Assembly (NCBI RefSeq): GCF_019061125.1
Contig: NZ_JAHQYI010000001.1
Coordinates: 1,550,001 to 1,614,000 of the forward strand
Source: Microbacterium sp. NC79
GTDB taxonomy: Bacteria; Actinomycetota; Actinomycetes; Actinomycetales; Microbacteriaceae
Length of the DNA stretch: 64,000 bases
Reading direction: 5' to 3'
Part shown: piece by piece, positions 1 through 9,257 of the stretch
Position numbering within the stretch: position 1 is the stretch's first letter
Layout: each line of letters begins with the position of its first letter
Notes under the pieces: model-generated
Databases searched by the model: none
The model's input: only the letters and a program-made list of their open reading frames with translations
What the model was told of the DNA's origin: nothing
Program-made: the position numbers and the translations under genes

Positions 1-224
1 GGCATCATCACGTCGTGCCCGTCTGAGCGTCGCCACAAATCCACTGGCGCCCAGACATGTTCGGCACCGACAAACGACATGAGGTGGGCTACACGCTCGT
101 GGTCACTATCGACCATGAGAAAAGCGACGCCGTCTTGCATCGCAAGAGCGGCTTCGCAGGGCGCATCGGGTGGCGCAACGCGCCGGATCACGCGAAGGTC
201 ACAGGTCAGCAGGGTCGAGGCCAT
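1..224 (-). CDS. Hypothetical protein, N-terminal fragment (runs off the window edge)
   Basis: An open minus-strand frame begins at an ATG at 224 and runs to base 1 with codon choice like that of the neighbouring genes. The visible N-terminus starts MASTLLTCDLRVIRRV and includes VAFLMVDSDHERVAHLM. I do not recognise the family. The frame stays open upstream of 224 but has no ATG, GTG or TTG there, so 224 is the best start. It diverges from the DUF4191 gene. It could also be a chance open frame. Confidence 0.4.
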   Translation of the reverse strand, partial: MASTLLTCDLRVIRRVAPPDAPCEAALAMQDGVAFLMVDSDHERVAHLMSFVGAEHVWAPVDLWRRSDGHDVMM

Positions 225-322
225 AGGAATATCGTCGAGAAGATAGGCGCTGCGGGGTTGGCCGTCAGCGAACCTGTGTGTAATTGGCGGCTCCGGTGAA
301 CATGTGGAGGAGCCGTTCCAGG

Positions 323-328
323 TATTCT
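323..328 (+). promoter_or_regulatory. -10 box of a leaderless promoter for the DUF4191 gene
   Basis: TATTCT lies seven bases before the ATG at 336 and no Shine-Dalgarno sequence is present. Transcription would start at or next to the start codon. This is inferred from spacing only. Confidence 0.5.
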
Positions 329-335
329 TAACTCC

Positions 336-1046
336 ATGGCTGCCCGCAATTCCGCTCCTGAGAAGCGCCCCGGACTCATTTCCCAGATCAAGACCCTCGT
401 GAAGTTCACGAAGGACGTCTACCCCTGGCTTCCGTGGGTGCTGATCGGCATCCTGGTTGCCGGCGTGGCGCTCGGCGTCGGCCTCGGTTTCCTCATTCCG
501 CCCGTTGCGATCTGGAGCATCATCCTCTGGGGTGTCACCGGTCTCCTCCTCGGATTCCTTGGCGCGATGATCACGATGTCGCGACTGGCAACGAAGGCGA
601 TGTACATCAAGATCGACGGCATGCCAGGCGCCACCGGCTACGTCATCACGAGCGGACTCGGTCGCGGCTGGAACGCTGACGAGACCCCCGTCGGCGTGAA
701 CCCCAAGACGCAGGACGCCGTATATCGCGCCATCGGCCGCGCAGGCATTCTGATCCTCGGTGAGGGTGCAGAAGGTCGTCTTACCCGTCTCATCAACGAA
801 GAGAAAATGCGCGCCAAGCGCGTCGCCCCGCAGGTTCCCGTACACGTCATGTACGTCGGTAACGGCGAAGGCCAGGTTCCGATCAAGACGCTCGCAAAGA
901 CCGTCAAGGCCCTCCCGAAGAGCATCAACAAGGCGACTCAGGCGGCCGTCATCAAGCGCATGGCGTCGATGACGCAGGGCATGGCATCGCTGCCGATCCC
1001 GAAGGGCATCGACCCGACCAAGGTTCGCGCACCGCGCCCGCGCTAG
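336..1046 (+). CDS. DUF4191 family membrane protein
   Basis: This 236-residue protein has a basic N-terminus, two closely spaced membrane helices (about residues 35-55 and 60-85) and a cytosolic C-terminal domain containing ITSGLGRGW and VPVHVMYVGNGEGQVP. Length and pattern match the actinobacterial DUF4191 family, which usually sits near the lipoate genes and glnA; no biochemical role is known to me. It starts at 336, seven bases after a -10-like box, and ends in a strong bidirectional terminator shared with the convergent RDD gene. Confidence 0.85.
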   Translation: MAARNSAPEKRPGLISQIKTLVKFTKDVYPWLPWVLIGILVAGVALGVGLGFLIPPVAIWSIILWGVTGLLLGFLGAMITMSRLATKAMYIKIDGMPGATGYVITSGLGRGWNADETPVGVNPKTQDAVYRAIGRAGILILGEGAEGRLTRLINEEKMRAKRVAPQVPVHVMYVGNGEGQVPIKTLAKTVKALPKSINKATQAAVIKRMASMTQGMASLPIPKGIDPTKVRAPRPR

Positions 1047-1058
1047 TCACGCACCAGA

Positions 1059-1102
1059 CAAAGAAGTGAGGCACCCGATCATTCGGGTGCCTCACTTCTT
1101 TG
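1059..1102. terminator. Bidirectional terminator between the DUF4191 and RDD genes
   Basis: A perfect 20-bp inverted repeat (1059-1078 and 1083-1102) surrounds a TCAT loop. A-rich and T-rich ends on the two arms suit termination in both directions for the two convergent genes. Confidence 0.9.
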
Positions 1103-1119
1103 CTTGGTAGCGGAACCAT

Positions 1120-1533
1120 TTAGCGGCGGAAGATTCCCGGCGCACGTACCAACATGGTTCCGGAAATCTTGTCGTGCAGCCCGCGCTGATCCTGATCCCA
1201 GACAACGGCGGGAATAACCAACAGAATCAAGACGGTGCGCACAATCGGGCGCACAACGCCCGTCCACGCACCATCGAGACGCAACACACGCATACCGACG
1301 ATGCGGTGCCCTGGTGTGCCACCCAGCGTCGGGACAAACACCACGTTGATCGCGAAAAAGATCAGCATCTGAGCCAGCGGGCTGTAGTCGAAGAATGCAA
1401 TCGAGAGGATCGTGACGGGGATCCAGTCAATGATCAGTGCGAGCAAGCGAGGGGGGAAACGGGCGATGCTTCCAACGCCGGTTTCGGGGAGGCCAAGGTC
1501 TTGACCTGGATAGTACGCAGAAGGGTTGGTCAC
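1120..1533 (-). CDS. RDD family membrane protein
   Basis: The 137-residue protein has the RDD-domain pattern: an Arg-rich entry to the first helix (ARFPPRLLALIIDW), a second helix (MLIFFAINVVFV), the TPGHRIVGMRVLRLDG segment and a third hydrophobic helix. RDD proteins are small multispanning membrane proteins of mostly unknown role, some linked to ion transport. The GTG start at 1533 is preceded by GGAGGG and, six bases away, by TAGGCT, so the message may be leaderless. It diverges from glnA1. Confidence 0.85.
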   Translation of the reverse strand: MTNPSAYYPGQDLGLPETGVGSIARFPPRLLALIIDWIPVTILSIAFFDYSPLAQMLIFFAINVVFVPTLGGTPGHRIVGMRVLRLDGAWTGVVRPIVRTVLILLVIPAVVWDQDQRGLHDKISGTMLVRAPGIFRR

Positions 1534-1539
1534 CCCTCC

Positions 1540-1545
1540 AGCCTA
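1540..1545 (-). promoter_or_regulatory. -10 box (TAGGCT) six bases before the RDD start codon
   Basis: TAGGCT on the minus strand lies exactly six bases from the GTG start, the spacing of a leaderless promoter. The six-base spacer GGAGGG could also act as a ribosome binding site if transcription started further upstream. Confidence 0.45.
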
Positions 1546-1668
1546 ATCGCCGTATGTAACACGCCTGAAACATTCGGGATACGCTCGAGACACGACGAAA
1601 AGGTAACGTCCCGTTTGTAGCCGATAATTCTGGGCTCAGTAACGCCGCTCTACCCCATTGGAGAATGC

Positions 1669-3093
1669 ATGTTCCGCGATTCATCTGAAGTGCTGGCGTA
1701 CATCAAGGAGAACGACGTCAAGTTTCTTGACATCCGTTTCACGGATCTCCCGGGTGTGCAGCAGCACTTCAACATTCCGGCCTCGACCGTCGATGAAGAA
1801 TTCTTCACGGTCGGCCAGCTCTTCGACGGTTCGTCGATTCGCGGTTTCGCGTCGATCCACGAGTCCGACATGCAGCTCATCCCCGATGTGACGACGGCGT
1901 ACATCGACCAGTTCCGCGCGGAGAAGACCCTCATCATGGTCTTCGACATCTTCAACCCGCGCACCGGTGAGGTTTACAGCAAGGACCCGCGTCAGGTCGC
2001 AAAGAAGGCAGAGAAGTACCTCGCCTCCACCGGCATCGCTGACACCGCCTACTTCGCACCCGAAGCCGAGTTCTACATCTTCGACGACGTGCGCTACGAG
2101 GTTTCTGAGGGCAAGAGCTTCTACTCGATCGACTCCGAGGAGGCTGCGTGGAACACCGGCCGCAAGGAAGAGGGCGGCAACCTCGCCAACAAGACCCCCT
2201 TCAAGGGCGGCTACTTCCCCGTCTCCCCCGTCGACAAGACGGCAGACCTCCGCGACGACATGTCGCTGCGTCTGATCGAAGCGGGCCTGGAGCTTGAGCG
2301 TTCGCACCACGAGGTCGGCACCGCCGGCCAGCAGGAGATCAACTACCGCTTCGACACCATGGTGTCGGCAGCTGACGACATCCTGAAGTTCAAGTACATC
2401 GTCAAGAACACGGCAGAGCTGTGGGGCAAGACGGCAACGTTCATGCCGAAGCCGCTGTTCGGCGACAACGGATCGGGCATGCACACCCACCAGTCGCTAT
2501 GGCTCGACGGCAAGCCGCTGTTCTTCGACGAGAAGGGCTACGGCCAGCTCTCAGACATCGCGCGCTGGTACATCGGTGGCCTGCTGAAGCACGCTAACGC
2601 TGTGCTCGCGTTCACGAACCCGTCGCTGAACTCCTACCACCGCCTGGTGAAGGGCTTCGAAGCTCCGGTCAACCTGGCGTACTCGGCCGGTAACCGTTCG
2701 GCCGCCATCCGCATCCCGCTGACGGGTTCCAACCCGAAGGCAAAGCGCATCGAGTTCCGCGTTCCTGACGCCGCATCGAACCCCTACCTTGCCTTCGCCG
2801 CGCAGCTGATGGCTGGCCTCGACGGCATCAAGAACCGCATCGAGCCGCTTGAGCCGATCGACAAGGACCTGTACGAGCTTCCCCCCGAGGAAGCAAAGAA
2901 CATTCCTCAGGTTCCGAACTCGTTGCTGGACTCGCTCGAGGCTCTGCGCGCAGACCACCAGTTCCTCCTCGAAGGCGGCGTCTTCACGGAAGAGCTGATC
3001 GAGACCTGGATCAACTACAAGATCGAGAACGAGATCAAGCCGATCGCTCAGCGACCGCACCCGTTTGAATTCGAGCTCTACTACGGAGTCTGA
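1669..3093 (+). CDS. glnA: Type I glutamine synthetase (main, GlnE-regulated)
   Basis: This enzyme makes glutamine from glutamate, ammonia and ATP in a cytosolic dodecamer and is the main ammonium-assimilating enzyme. The 474-residue product has the GS-I beta layout: an N-terminal beta-grasp domain, catalytic segments with [25 protein letters not shown] and [14 protein letters not shown], and the adenylylation loop DLYELPPEE with Tyr402 as the predicted AMP acceptor. GAG-type Shine-Dalgarno bases precede the ATG at 1669. It is transcribed alone, with its own terminator; the adenylyltransferase gene glnE lies 0.7 kb downstream on the other strand. Confidence 0.97.
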   Translation: MFRDSSEVLAYIKENDVKFLDIRFTDLPGVQQHFNIPASTVDEEFFTVGQLFDGSSIRGFASIHESDMQLIPDVTTAYIDQFRAEKTLIMVFDIFNPRTGEVYSKDPRQVAKKAEKYLASTGIADTAYFAPEAEFYIFDDVRYEVSEGKSFYSIDSEEAAWNTGRKEEGGNLANKTPFKGGYFPVSPVDKTADLRDDMSLRLIEAGLELERSHHEVGTAGQQEINYRFDTMVSAADDILKFKYIVKNTAELWGKTATFMPKPLFGDNGSGMHTHQSLWLDGKPLFFDEKGYGQLSDIARWYIGGLLKHANAVLAFTNPSLNSYHRLVKGFEAPVNLAYSAGNRSAAIRIPLTGSNPKAKRIEFRVPDAASNPYLAFAAQLMAGLDGIKNRIEPLEPIDKDLYELPPEEAKNIPQVPNSLLDSLEALRADHQFLLEGGVFTEELIETWINYKIENEIKPIAQRPHPFEFELYYGV

Positions 3094-3101
3094 TTCTGAA
3101 G

Positions 3102-3139
3102 CAGCGGAGCCCGTCACCATATGGTGGCGGGCTTCGCTG
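3102..3139 (+). terminator. Terminator of glnA1
   Basis: A 19-bp inverted repeat with two G-U type pairs starts nine bases after the glnA1 stop codon and is followed by TTTCCCTC. Confidence 0.85.
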
Positions 3140-3231
3140 TTTCCCTCACATTCCTGCAAATACATGAACTGTTGTTAAATACCCGACATCTCAATTTGAT
3201 CCTCTGATTAAGTTACGCCAGGGTAAGAGGC

Positions 3232-3831
3232 ATGACTTCTCGTATTGTCTTCGCCGGCGCGACCGCCGCCCTCCTGCTTGCTCTCACCGCCTGCGCAACA
3301 CCCGCTGCTGACACTGTCGCCGATGACCCCACAACGGCGCCTGAAACCTCGGCAACGGAACCATCGGCGCAGGCCCCAGCAGAAGGTTCCGCGCCGGAGA
3401 CGTTCACGTGGGATCACCTCACCAGCTGCCACCAGATCGGCGCTCCCGTTGTGGAGTACACCGCCGGCCTCACCCTGGTCGACGAGTACTTCTCGGAGTA
3501 CGAAATCCAGTGCGACTGGGAACACCCCGACCCGGTGGAGTGGGAAGACCTACGCACGGTCTCGATCAGCTTTGCCGTCAATGAGTTTGTCTTGACCCAC
3601 GATCAGCTCGCCATGACCGAAAGCCTGATCGCGCACCCCGATGCTGCGCTCGAAGCTCTCGGCGGAATCGCATACAGCATGGACATGCAGACCGCGATTA
3701 CCGGTGTCACCGGCACAGTCGTCAGCGTTCCGGGCATCGACGTGACGGTGTCGGCGAGCGAGTTCGTCGAGCTTCCCCCGCTCCGCGACGCTACCGCCAT
3801 TGCGGTCGCTAAGCAGCTGCTGGGTATTTAA
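3232..3831 (+). CDS. Putative lipoprotein of unknown function
   Basis: The 199-residue product starts with a short basic segment and a hydrophobic stretch ending in the lipobox LTAC (Cys20), then a Thr/Pro/Ala-rich linker, as expected of an exported lipid-anchored protein. The mature part contains CHQIGAPVVEYTAGL and IQCDWEHPD, whose two Cys could form a disulfide. I recognise no family. It converges on glnE with four bases between the stop codons. AAGAGG lies just upstream of the ATG. Confidence 0.8.
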   Translation: MTSRIVFAGATAALLLALTACATPAADTVADDPTTAPETSATEPSAQAPAEGSAPETFTWDHLTSCHQIGAPVVEYTAGLTLVDEYFSEYEIQCDWEHPDPVEWEDLRTVSISFAVNEFVLTHDQLAMTESLIAHPDAALEALGGIAYSMDMQTAITGVTGTVVSVPGIDVTVSASEFVELPPLRDATAIAVAKQLLGI

Positions 3832-3835
3832 CGAT

Positions 3836-6826
3836 CTACCCGTAAAACAGCTTCTCGAAGACCCGACGGGACCGCCGCGTGGCGCCGAGGTAATCCTCCT
3901 CCACGCGCGTGGCGGACCGGTCAGGGTACCCCACGACGCGACCGATTCCGTCGAGCTGCTGGCGGTCGCCTGGCAATACATCTGAGGCGCGCCCGGTGAG
4001 CAGCGTGATCGCGGAGCGTAACCGCGCAGACAACTCCCACGCCTGCATCAAACGGGTCGACGACGACTCGCTGATCAGGTCAGCCGCGACAGCCGCGGCC
4101 ATTGCCCGCACGGTCGAGGTCGTGCGCAGATCAGGCACATGCCACGCATGCTGAAACTGCAAAAGCTGCACAAGCCACTCAACATCGCTGATGCTGCCGG
4201 GCCCCAGCTTCAAATGCCGGGAGCGATCGACGCCCTGCGGGAGCCGCTCGGCTTCAACACGCGCCTTAATGCGCTTAATCTCGCGGGTTGCTGCCAGGTC
4301 CGGTTTTTCCGGATACCGCATCCCGTCCGCGAGCACGGTGAACTTTCTGATCAGTTTCACGCTGCCTGCAATGCCACGCGCGCGCAGCAGCGCCTGAGCC
4401 TCCCACGGTTGCGACCAGCGCTCGTAATACTCCTCGTAGGCCTCGTAGGAGCGCACCATCGGCCCTGATCGTCCCTCAGGGCGAAGGTCAGCGTCAAGCT
4501 CCAGCGGTACGCGGTGGTCTTCGCTATGCTCACGAAGTTTGGCGACCAGCTGTTGCGACAACTCGTGCGCGCGCTGCGGTTCGACGCCGTTCGCGTCGTA
4601 AATGAACATCACATCGGCGTCGGAACCAAAAGTGAGTTCGGCTCCCCCAAATCGACCCATCGCGATGACGGAGAAATCGAGGTCATTATCTTCAGGCGGA
4701 ACCACTTCGCGGCGTACCGCTCGCAGGCTCGCTTGAATCGTCACCTCGGTGATCGTGGTGAGCGCAGCCGCCGTTTGTTCAAGCGTGATGACGTCCAACA
4801 TCGACGCCATCGCCGTGCGCAACAGTTCGCGGCGACGCAGTGCACGCACCGATTTCATCGCGTCTTTCGTCGTCTCATGGCGCGACTGAATCGCGCGAGC
4901 TTCTTCCTGCAGCACAAACCCGGCGCGTGGTTCCAGCCCATCAGCCTGATCCAGCCACGCAACGGACTCCGGGATCCACTCCATCAGTTCGCCCACGTAG
5001 CGGGAGCCGGAGAGCACCCGGGTCAAGTGCTGCGCCGCGACAGAGGAATCGCGCAGCATGCCAAGGAACCAGGGCGAATCACCGAGACGTTCAGAAATGC
5101 GCCGGAACGCGACCAGACCGTAGTCGGGATCGGCTCCTTCGCTGAACCACCTGATCATGATCGGCATCAGGTGGCGCTGAATCGTCACCTTGCGGCTGAG
5201 ACCCGTGGTGAGCGCTTGAATATGGCGCAGGGCGCTGGCAGGGTCACGGAACCCGATCGCCGCGAGACGATCATGCGCGTGCGCCGAGGAAAGCGAGCGT
5301 TCGTCTTCGCCAAGCGACGCCACCGCACTGAGAAGTGGCCGGTAGAACAGGCGCACATGGATCTCGCGCACCTCGCGTTTGATTGCTTCCCACACCGCGA
5401 TGAGCTCGCCGCCGGTCACCGCGAGCTTCGACGCGCGCGCAATGAAGCGTTGGCCCTCTTCAGTACGGGGCATGAGGTGGGTGCGTCGCAGGTTTTCCAG
5501 CTGCAGCCGATGCTCAATGACGCGAAGCTGACGATAGTGCTGCGCAAACGCAGCCGCATCGTCACGACCGATGTAGCCTTCGGCTGCCAGTGCGTCAATG
5601 GCGCCGAGCGTGGATCGCTCCCGAATCTTTTCATCAGAAAGGCCGTGCACGAGTTGCAAGAGCTGCACGGTGAACTCGATGTCGCGCAGTCCGCCCGGGC
5701 CCAGCTTGATCTGGTGATCAATGTCTTCTGCCGGGATGTTGTCCGTGACCCGCTCGCGCATGCGCTGCACGGAGTCGACGAAGTTTTCTCGTGCCGAGCT
5801 CGTCCAGATCTTGGGCTGCACGCCCGCCACGTAGGCGGCGCCAAGCTCAGCGTCACCCGCCAGGGCGCGTGCCTTCAGCAGCGCCTGAAACTCCCAACTC
5901 TTTGCCCACCGGTCGTAGTAGGTGAGGTGCGATTCCAGTGAGCGCACGAGCGCCCCCTGCTTCCCCTCCGGACGCAAGTTGGCGTCGACTTCCCACAGTG
6001 GTGGTTCCATCTCCATCCCGGAGATTCCGCGCATGAGTTGCACGGCAAGACGCGTCGCGATATCGATGGCGCGTGCTTCGGAGACCAGCTCTTCGTTCGC
6101 CGTGCCCGAGACGAAGATCACGTCGACGTCGCTCACATAGTTGAGTTCACGAGCACCAGCCTTGCCCATGCCGATGATGGCGAGGCGTGTCGCCTGCATC
6201 TCGGCGTGGCTGAACATCGCTGGCCCACCAATGCCGGTGAGCTTGGCGCGCGCGACTGACAGCGATGCCTCGAGGGCTGCCGCCGCAGCGTCGGCCAGCG
6301 CGGCAGCTACGGCGTCCACAACCACAACGGGATCAGCCGCGGCCACATCGAACGCTGCGATGCGAGCAACCATACGGCGATAGCGCACCCGCAATGCCAG
6401 CCACGCGGATTCGCTGCCGTCTGCGGCGAATCCATCGATGCTACCAACGGAGGCCAGCAGCTCGGCGCGCAGTTCGTCGGCGGTCGGCAGCGCATCGGGA
6501 ACCAGCGCGAGATCGGTGAGTTCGTGCGGATGCCGCAGGTAAAAGTCGCCGAGGCCGGAAGAAACACCCAAGACGCGCCACGCGTTTTCGGCAGCGCTAG
6601 GAGATGACAGCACCTCGCGCACCGGAACCACGTCGCGGCGCGCAACGCGGATGAATCCGGTGAGCGCGCGGTCGGGGTCGGCAGCACCCGCCGCGCCATC
6701 GATGAGTTCGTCAACAGGCAGCCCCGTCAACGCGGCGAGCTCCTCCAGGAGCGTTGCCGCGTTGCTCAGCTCACTGAACCCGCGGCGTGCAAGGTCGCTG
6801 AGGCTCGTCGAGCGGCGCGACATCAT
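3836..6826 (-). CDS. glnE: Bifunctional glutamine synthetase adenylyltransferase/deadenylase
   Basis: GlnE transfers AMP to, and removes it from, the regulatory Tyr of GlnA1, tuning nitrogen assimilation. Two nucleotidyltransferase modules are visible: GMGKAGARELNYVSDVDV near residue 220 and GRFGGAELTFGSDADVMF in the C-terminal half, each followed by a helical regulatory region with the LGPGGLRDIEF or LGPGSISDVEW motif. The family is usually about 950-1000 residues; the start MMSRRSTSLSDL (6826, or 6823 for the second Met) gives 996. A longer upstream frame would overlap glnA2 and is rejected. It starts eight bases after the glnA2 stop, so the two are probably co-transcribed. Confidence 0.96.
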   Translation of the reverse strand: MMSRRSTSLSDLARRGFSELSNAATLLEELAALTGLPVDELIDGAAGAADPDRALTGFIRVARRDVVPVREVLSSPSAAENAWRVLGVSSGLGDFYLRHPHELTDLALVPDALPTADELRAELLASVGSIDGFAADGSESAWLALRVRYRRMVARIAAFDVAAADPVVVVDAVAAALADAAAAALEASLSVARAKLTGIGGPAMFSHAEMQATRLAIIGMGKAGARELNYVSDVDVIFVSGTANEELVSEARAIDIATRLAVQLMRGISGMEMEPPLWEVDANLRPEGKQGALVRSLESHLTYYDRWAKSWEFQALLKARALAGDAELGAAYVAGVQPKIWTSSARENFVDSVQRMRERVTDNIPAEDIDHQIKLGPGGLRDIEFTVQLLQLVHGLSDEKIRERSTLGAIDALAAEGYIGRDDAAAFAQHYRQLRVIEHRLQLENLRRTHLMPRTEEGQRFIARASKLAVTGGELIAVWEAIKREVREIHVRLFYRPLLSAVASLGEDERSLSSAHAHDRLAAIGFRDPASALRHIQALTTGLSRKVTIQRHLMPIMIRWFSEGADPDYGLVAFRRISERLGDSPWFLGMLRDSSVAAQHLTRVLSGSRYVGELMEWIPESVAWLDQADGLEPRAGFVLQEEARAIQSRHETTKDAMKSVRALRRRELLRTAMASMLDVITLEQTAAALTTITEVTIQASLRAVRREVVPPEDNDLDFSVIAMGRFGGAELTFGSDADVMFIYDANGVEPQRAHELSQQLVAKLREHSEDHRVPLELDADLRPEGRSGPMVRSYEAYEEYYERWSQPWEAQALLRARGIAGSVKLIRKFTVLADGMRYPEKPDLAATREIKRIKARVEAERLPQGVDRSRHLKLGPGSISDVEWLVQLLQFQHAWHVPDLRTTSTVRAMAAAVAADLISESSSTRLMQAWELSARLRSAITLLTGRASDVLPGDRQQLDGIGRVVGYPDRSATRVEEDYLGATRRSRRVFEKLFYG

Positions 6827-6834
6827 GACGGCGC

Positions 6835-8175
6835 CTAAAGCATTTCGAGGTTGTTTGCCAGTTCGAACGGCGTGACCTGAGAACGGTAGTCGGCCCACTC
6901 CTTGCGCTTGTTACGCAACACGTAGCTGAACACCTGCTCGCCGAGGGTCTCGGCAACGAGCTCCGACTCCTCCATGTACTCGAGCGCGTGGTCAAGGCTT
7001 GCCGGGAGCGGCGCGTAGCCGAGCGCACGACGCTCCGACTCGGTGAGCGTCCAGACGTTGTCTTCTGCCTCGGCAGGCAACTCGTACTCTTCTTCGATGC
7101 CTTTCAGGCCGGCGGCCAGCATCAGCGCATACGAAAGGTACGGGTTGGCCGCCGAGTCCAGTGCGCGGTATTCCACCCGGGTCGACTGCGTCTTGTTCGG
7201 CTTGTACATCGGCACGCGAATGAGCGCTGACCGGTTGTTGTGGCCCCAGCAGACAAAGCTCGGCGCTTCGTCGCCGCCCCACAGGCGCTTGTACGAGTTC
7301 ACGAACTGGTTCGTGACCGCCGTGATCTCGTTCGCGTGCTTCAGCAGGCCAGCGATGAAGTGACGGCCCGTCTTTGACAGCTGGTACTTGGCACCCTCTT
7401 CGTAGAACGCGTTCGTGTCGCCCTCAAACAACGACATGTGGGTGTGCATGCCGGAACCAGGCTGACCAGACATCGGCTTCGGCATGAACGTCGCATAGAC
7501 GCCCTGCTCGATCGCGACCTCTTTGATCACCGTGCGGAACGTCATGATGTTGTCGGCCGTTGCCAGCGCGTCAGCGTAGCGCAGATCGATTTCGTTCTGG
7601 CCGGGGCCGCCCTCATGGTGCGAGTACTCCACCGAGATGCCAATGTCTTCCAGCATCCGCACGGACCGGCGACGGAAGTCATGCGCGGTTCCGCCTGGCA
7701 CATTATCGAAGTACCCGGCTGAGTCGACCGGAACCGGTTGACCGTCGGGCCCAAGCTGTGACGATCGCAGCAGGTAGAACTCGATTTCGGGGTGCGTATA
7801 GAACGTAAAGCCCCGGTCGGCAGCCTTCGCCAGCGTGCGCTTCAGCACGTGACGCGGGTCAGACACCGCTGGCTGTCCGTCTGGTGTCGTGAGGTCACAG
7901 AACATGCGGGCAGTGGGATCTGTCTCGCCACGCCACGGCAGAATCTGGAAGGTCGCGGGGTCAGGGTTGGCGAGCAGGTCAGACTCATATCCGCGCGTCA
8001 AACCCTCGATAGCGGAGCCATCAAAACCCAGCCCCTCAGCGAATGCACCCTCGACTTCTGCCGGGGCCAGCGCAACGGACTTGAGAGTGCCAATGACGTC
8101 GGTAAACCACAGGCGCACAAACTTGACGCCTCGCTCTTCGATCGTCCTCAACACGAAGTCGCGCTGCTTGTCCAT
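6835..8175 (-). CDS. glnA2: Type I glutamine synthetase, GlnA2 class
   Basis: This is the second glutamine synthetase, 446 residues, with the opening FVLRTIEERGVKFVRLWFTDVIG and the catalytic segments MPKPMSGQPGSGMHTHMS and NNRSALIRVPMYKP typical of GlnA2 of mycobacteria and streptomycetes. It lacks the insertion of the GS-I beta enzyme and has YELPAEAEDNVW where GlnA1 carries its adenylylation loop. In M. tuberculosis GlnA2 is a minor synthetase. It is followed by glnE and preceded by a small SPOR-like gene on the same strand. Confidence 0.95.
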   Translation of the reverse strand: MDKQRDFVLRTIEERGVKFVRLWFTDVIGTLKSVALAPAEVEGAFAEGLGFDGSAIEGLTRGYESDLLANPDPATFQILPWRGETDPTARMFCDLTTPDGQPAVSDPRHVLKRTLAKAADRGFTFYTHPEIEFYLLRSSQLGPDGQPVPVDSAGYFDNVPGGTAHDFRRRSVRMLEDIGISVEYSHHEGGPGQNEIDLRYADALATADNIMTFRTVIKEVAIEQGVYATFMPKPMSGQPGSGMHTHMSLFEGDTNAFYEEGAKYQLSKTGRHFIAGLLKHANEITAVTNQFVNSYKRLWGGDEAPSFVCWGHNNRSALIRVPMYKPNKTQSTRVEYRALDSAANPYLSYALMLAAGLKGIEEEYELPAEAEDNVWTLTESERRALGYAPLPASLDHALEYMEESELVAETLGEQVFSYVLRNKRKEWADYRSQVTPFELANNLEML

Positions 8176-8204
8176 TCGCTTCCTCTCTTCGGGGTGATCC
8201 CAGA

Positions 8205-8441
8205 CTACTGGTCTGACGAGCCCGCGCTTCCCCAGTTGTCTTCGGCTTCATCTTCGGCAGCCCACGCTTCAGCGCGACGTTTCACCACCGCAGGTGCGTC
8301 AGCCGCTTCAGCTTCAGTGGCAAACGGCCCAAGGCGGTAAGGCGACGGCGACTGCCGCCCCTTCTCAACCTCCTGCGTGAGGGTGTTGTACCAATACTGG
8401 TCGTCGGCCATCGGATCGACATAGGGTGCTTCGTTCGACAT
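8205..8441 (-). CDS. Small SPOR-like actinobacterial protein
   Basis: The 78-residue acidic soluble protein contains YWYNTLTQEVEKGRQSP followed by YRLGPFATEAEAADAP, which resembles a shortened SPOR-type beta-alpha-beta unit. Related small proteins sit next to glnA2 in other Microbacteriaceae. A GGAGG-type ribosome binding site precedes the ATG. It lies 29 bases before glnA2 and probably shares its transcript. Its role is unknown. Confidence 0.7.
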   Translation of the reverse strand: MSNEAPYVDPMADDQYWYNTLTQEVEKGRQSPSPYRLGPFATEAEAADAPAVVKRRAEAWAAEDEAEDNWGSAGSSDQ

Positions 8442-8492
8442 GTACGCCTCCTTCTCGCTTCGATACTAGGAGGCGGACAGCGTCCGCGGATA

Positions 8493-8498
8493 TAGGCT
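8493..8498 (+). promoter_or_regulatory. -10 box (TAGGCT) of a leaderless ppgK promoter
   Basis: TAGGCT is exactly six bases before the ATG at 8505 and no Shine-Dalgarno sequence lies between them. Confidence 0.55.
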
Positions 8499-8504
8499 GA
8501 GCGC

Positions 8505-9257
8505 ATGAGTTCTCAGCGCGCCGTCGGTGTTGATATCGGAGGGACCGGCATCAAGGCCGGAATCGTTGATTTGCGACACGGTGAAATGGTTTCCGAGCGT
8601 GTGCGTGTTGCCACTCCCGAAGGTGCTGCACCGGCCGATGTGCTCACTGCCGTGCAGTCTGTGCTCGCGACCCTCGGCGTCGATGACGATCACCAGGTTC
8701 CGCTCGGCGTCGCCTTTCCGGCGATCGTGAAGCACGGTAAGACGCTGTCCGCGTCAAATGTGTCGCAGGACTGGGTCGGTTTCGAGGCCGAGAAGTTCTT
8801 CGAGAACGGGCTCGGTCGCGACATCCACTTCGTGAATGATGCCGACGCCGCTGGTGTCGCCGAGCACCGCTACGGTGCCGCGAAAGGCCGTGACGGCCTC
8901 ACGATCATGACGACGCTCGGCACCGGCATTGGGTCGGCATTCGTGTATGACGGCGTGCTCATTCCCAATACCGAGCTCGGGCATTTGCAACGCAAGGGCG
9001 AGAAGATCGAGGCGTGGGCCGCCTATTCTGCGATGGAACGTGAGTCGCTGTCGTGGAAAAAGTGGGCTGCGCGTCTGCAAGTTTTCTACTCGCAGGTCGA
9101 GTTCCTCTTCTCCCCCGACCTATTCGTCGTCGGTGGCGGCGTCTCCAAGCACCCCGAGCAGTTCCTGCCGCTGCTTGACCTCGTGACGCCGATCGTTGCG
9201 GCAACACACCGCAATGCTGCAGGCATAATCGGTGCTGCCGCACTCGCAGGCGACTAA
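8505..9257 (+). CDS. ppgK: Polyphosphate glucokinase
   Basis: PpgK phosphorylates glucose with polyphosphate (or ATP) to give glucose 6-phosphate. The 250-residue ROK-fold protein has the N-terminal phosphate loop VDIGGTGIKAG, the sugar-site segment NDADAAGVAEHRYG, the second phosphate loop TLGTGIGSA, and the ending VVGGGVSKHPEQFLPLL that is typical of actinobacterial PpgK. It is expressed alone from a probable leaderless promoter and converges on the pxpBC gene, overlapping it by four bases. Confidence 0.95.
   Translation: MSSQRAVGVDIGGTGIKAGIVDLRHGEMVSERVRVATPEGAAPADVLTAVQSVLATLGVDDDHQVPLGVAFPAIVKHGKTLSASNVSQDWVGFEAEKFFENGLGRDIHFVNDADAAGVAEHRYGAAKGRDGLTIMTTLGTGIGSAFVYDGVLIPNTELGHLQRKGEKIEAWAAYSAMERESLSWKKWAARLQVFYSQVEFLFSPDLFVVGGGVSKHPEQFLPLLDLVTPIVAATHRNAAGIIGAAALAGD

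Noticed and set aside
4514-5941. Plus-strand open frame of 475 codons inside glnE
   Set aside because: It is a shadow of glnE on the opposite strand, with no ribosome binding site and no family resemblance.
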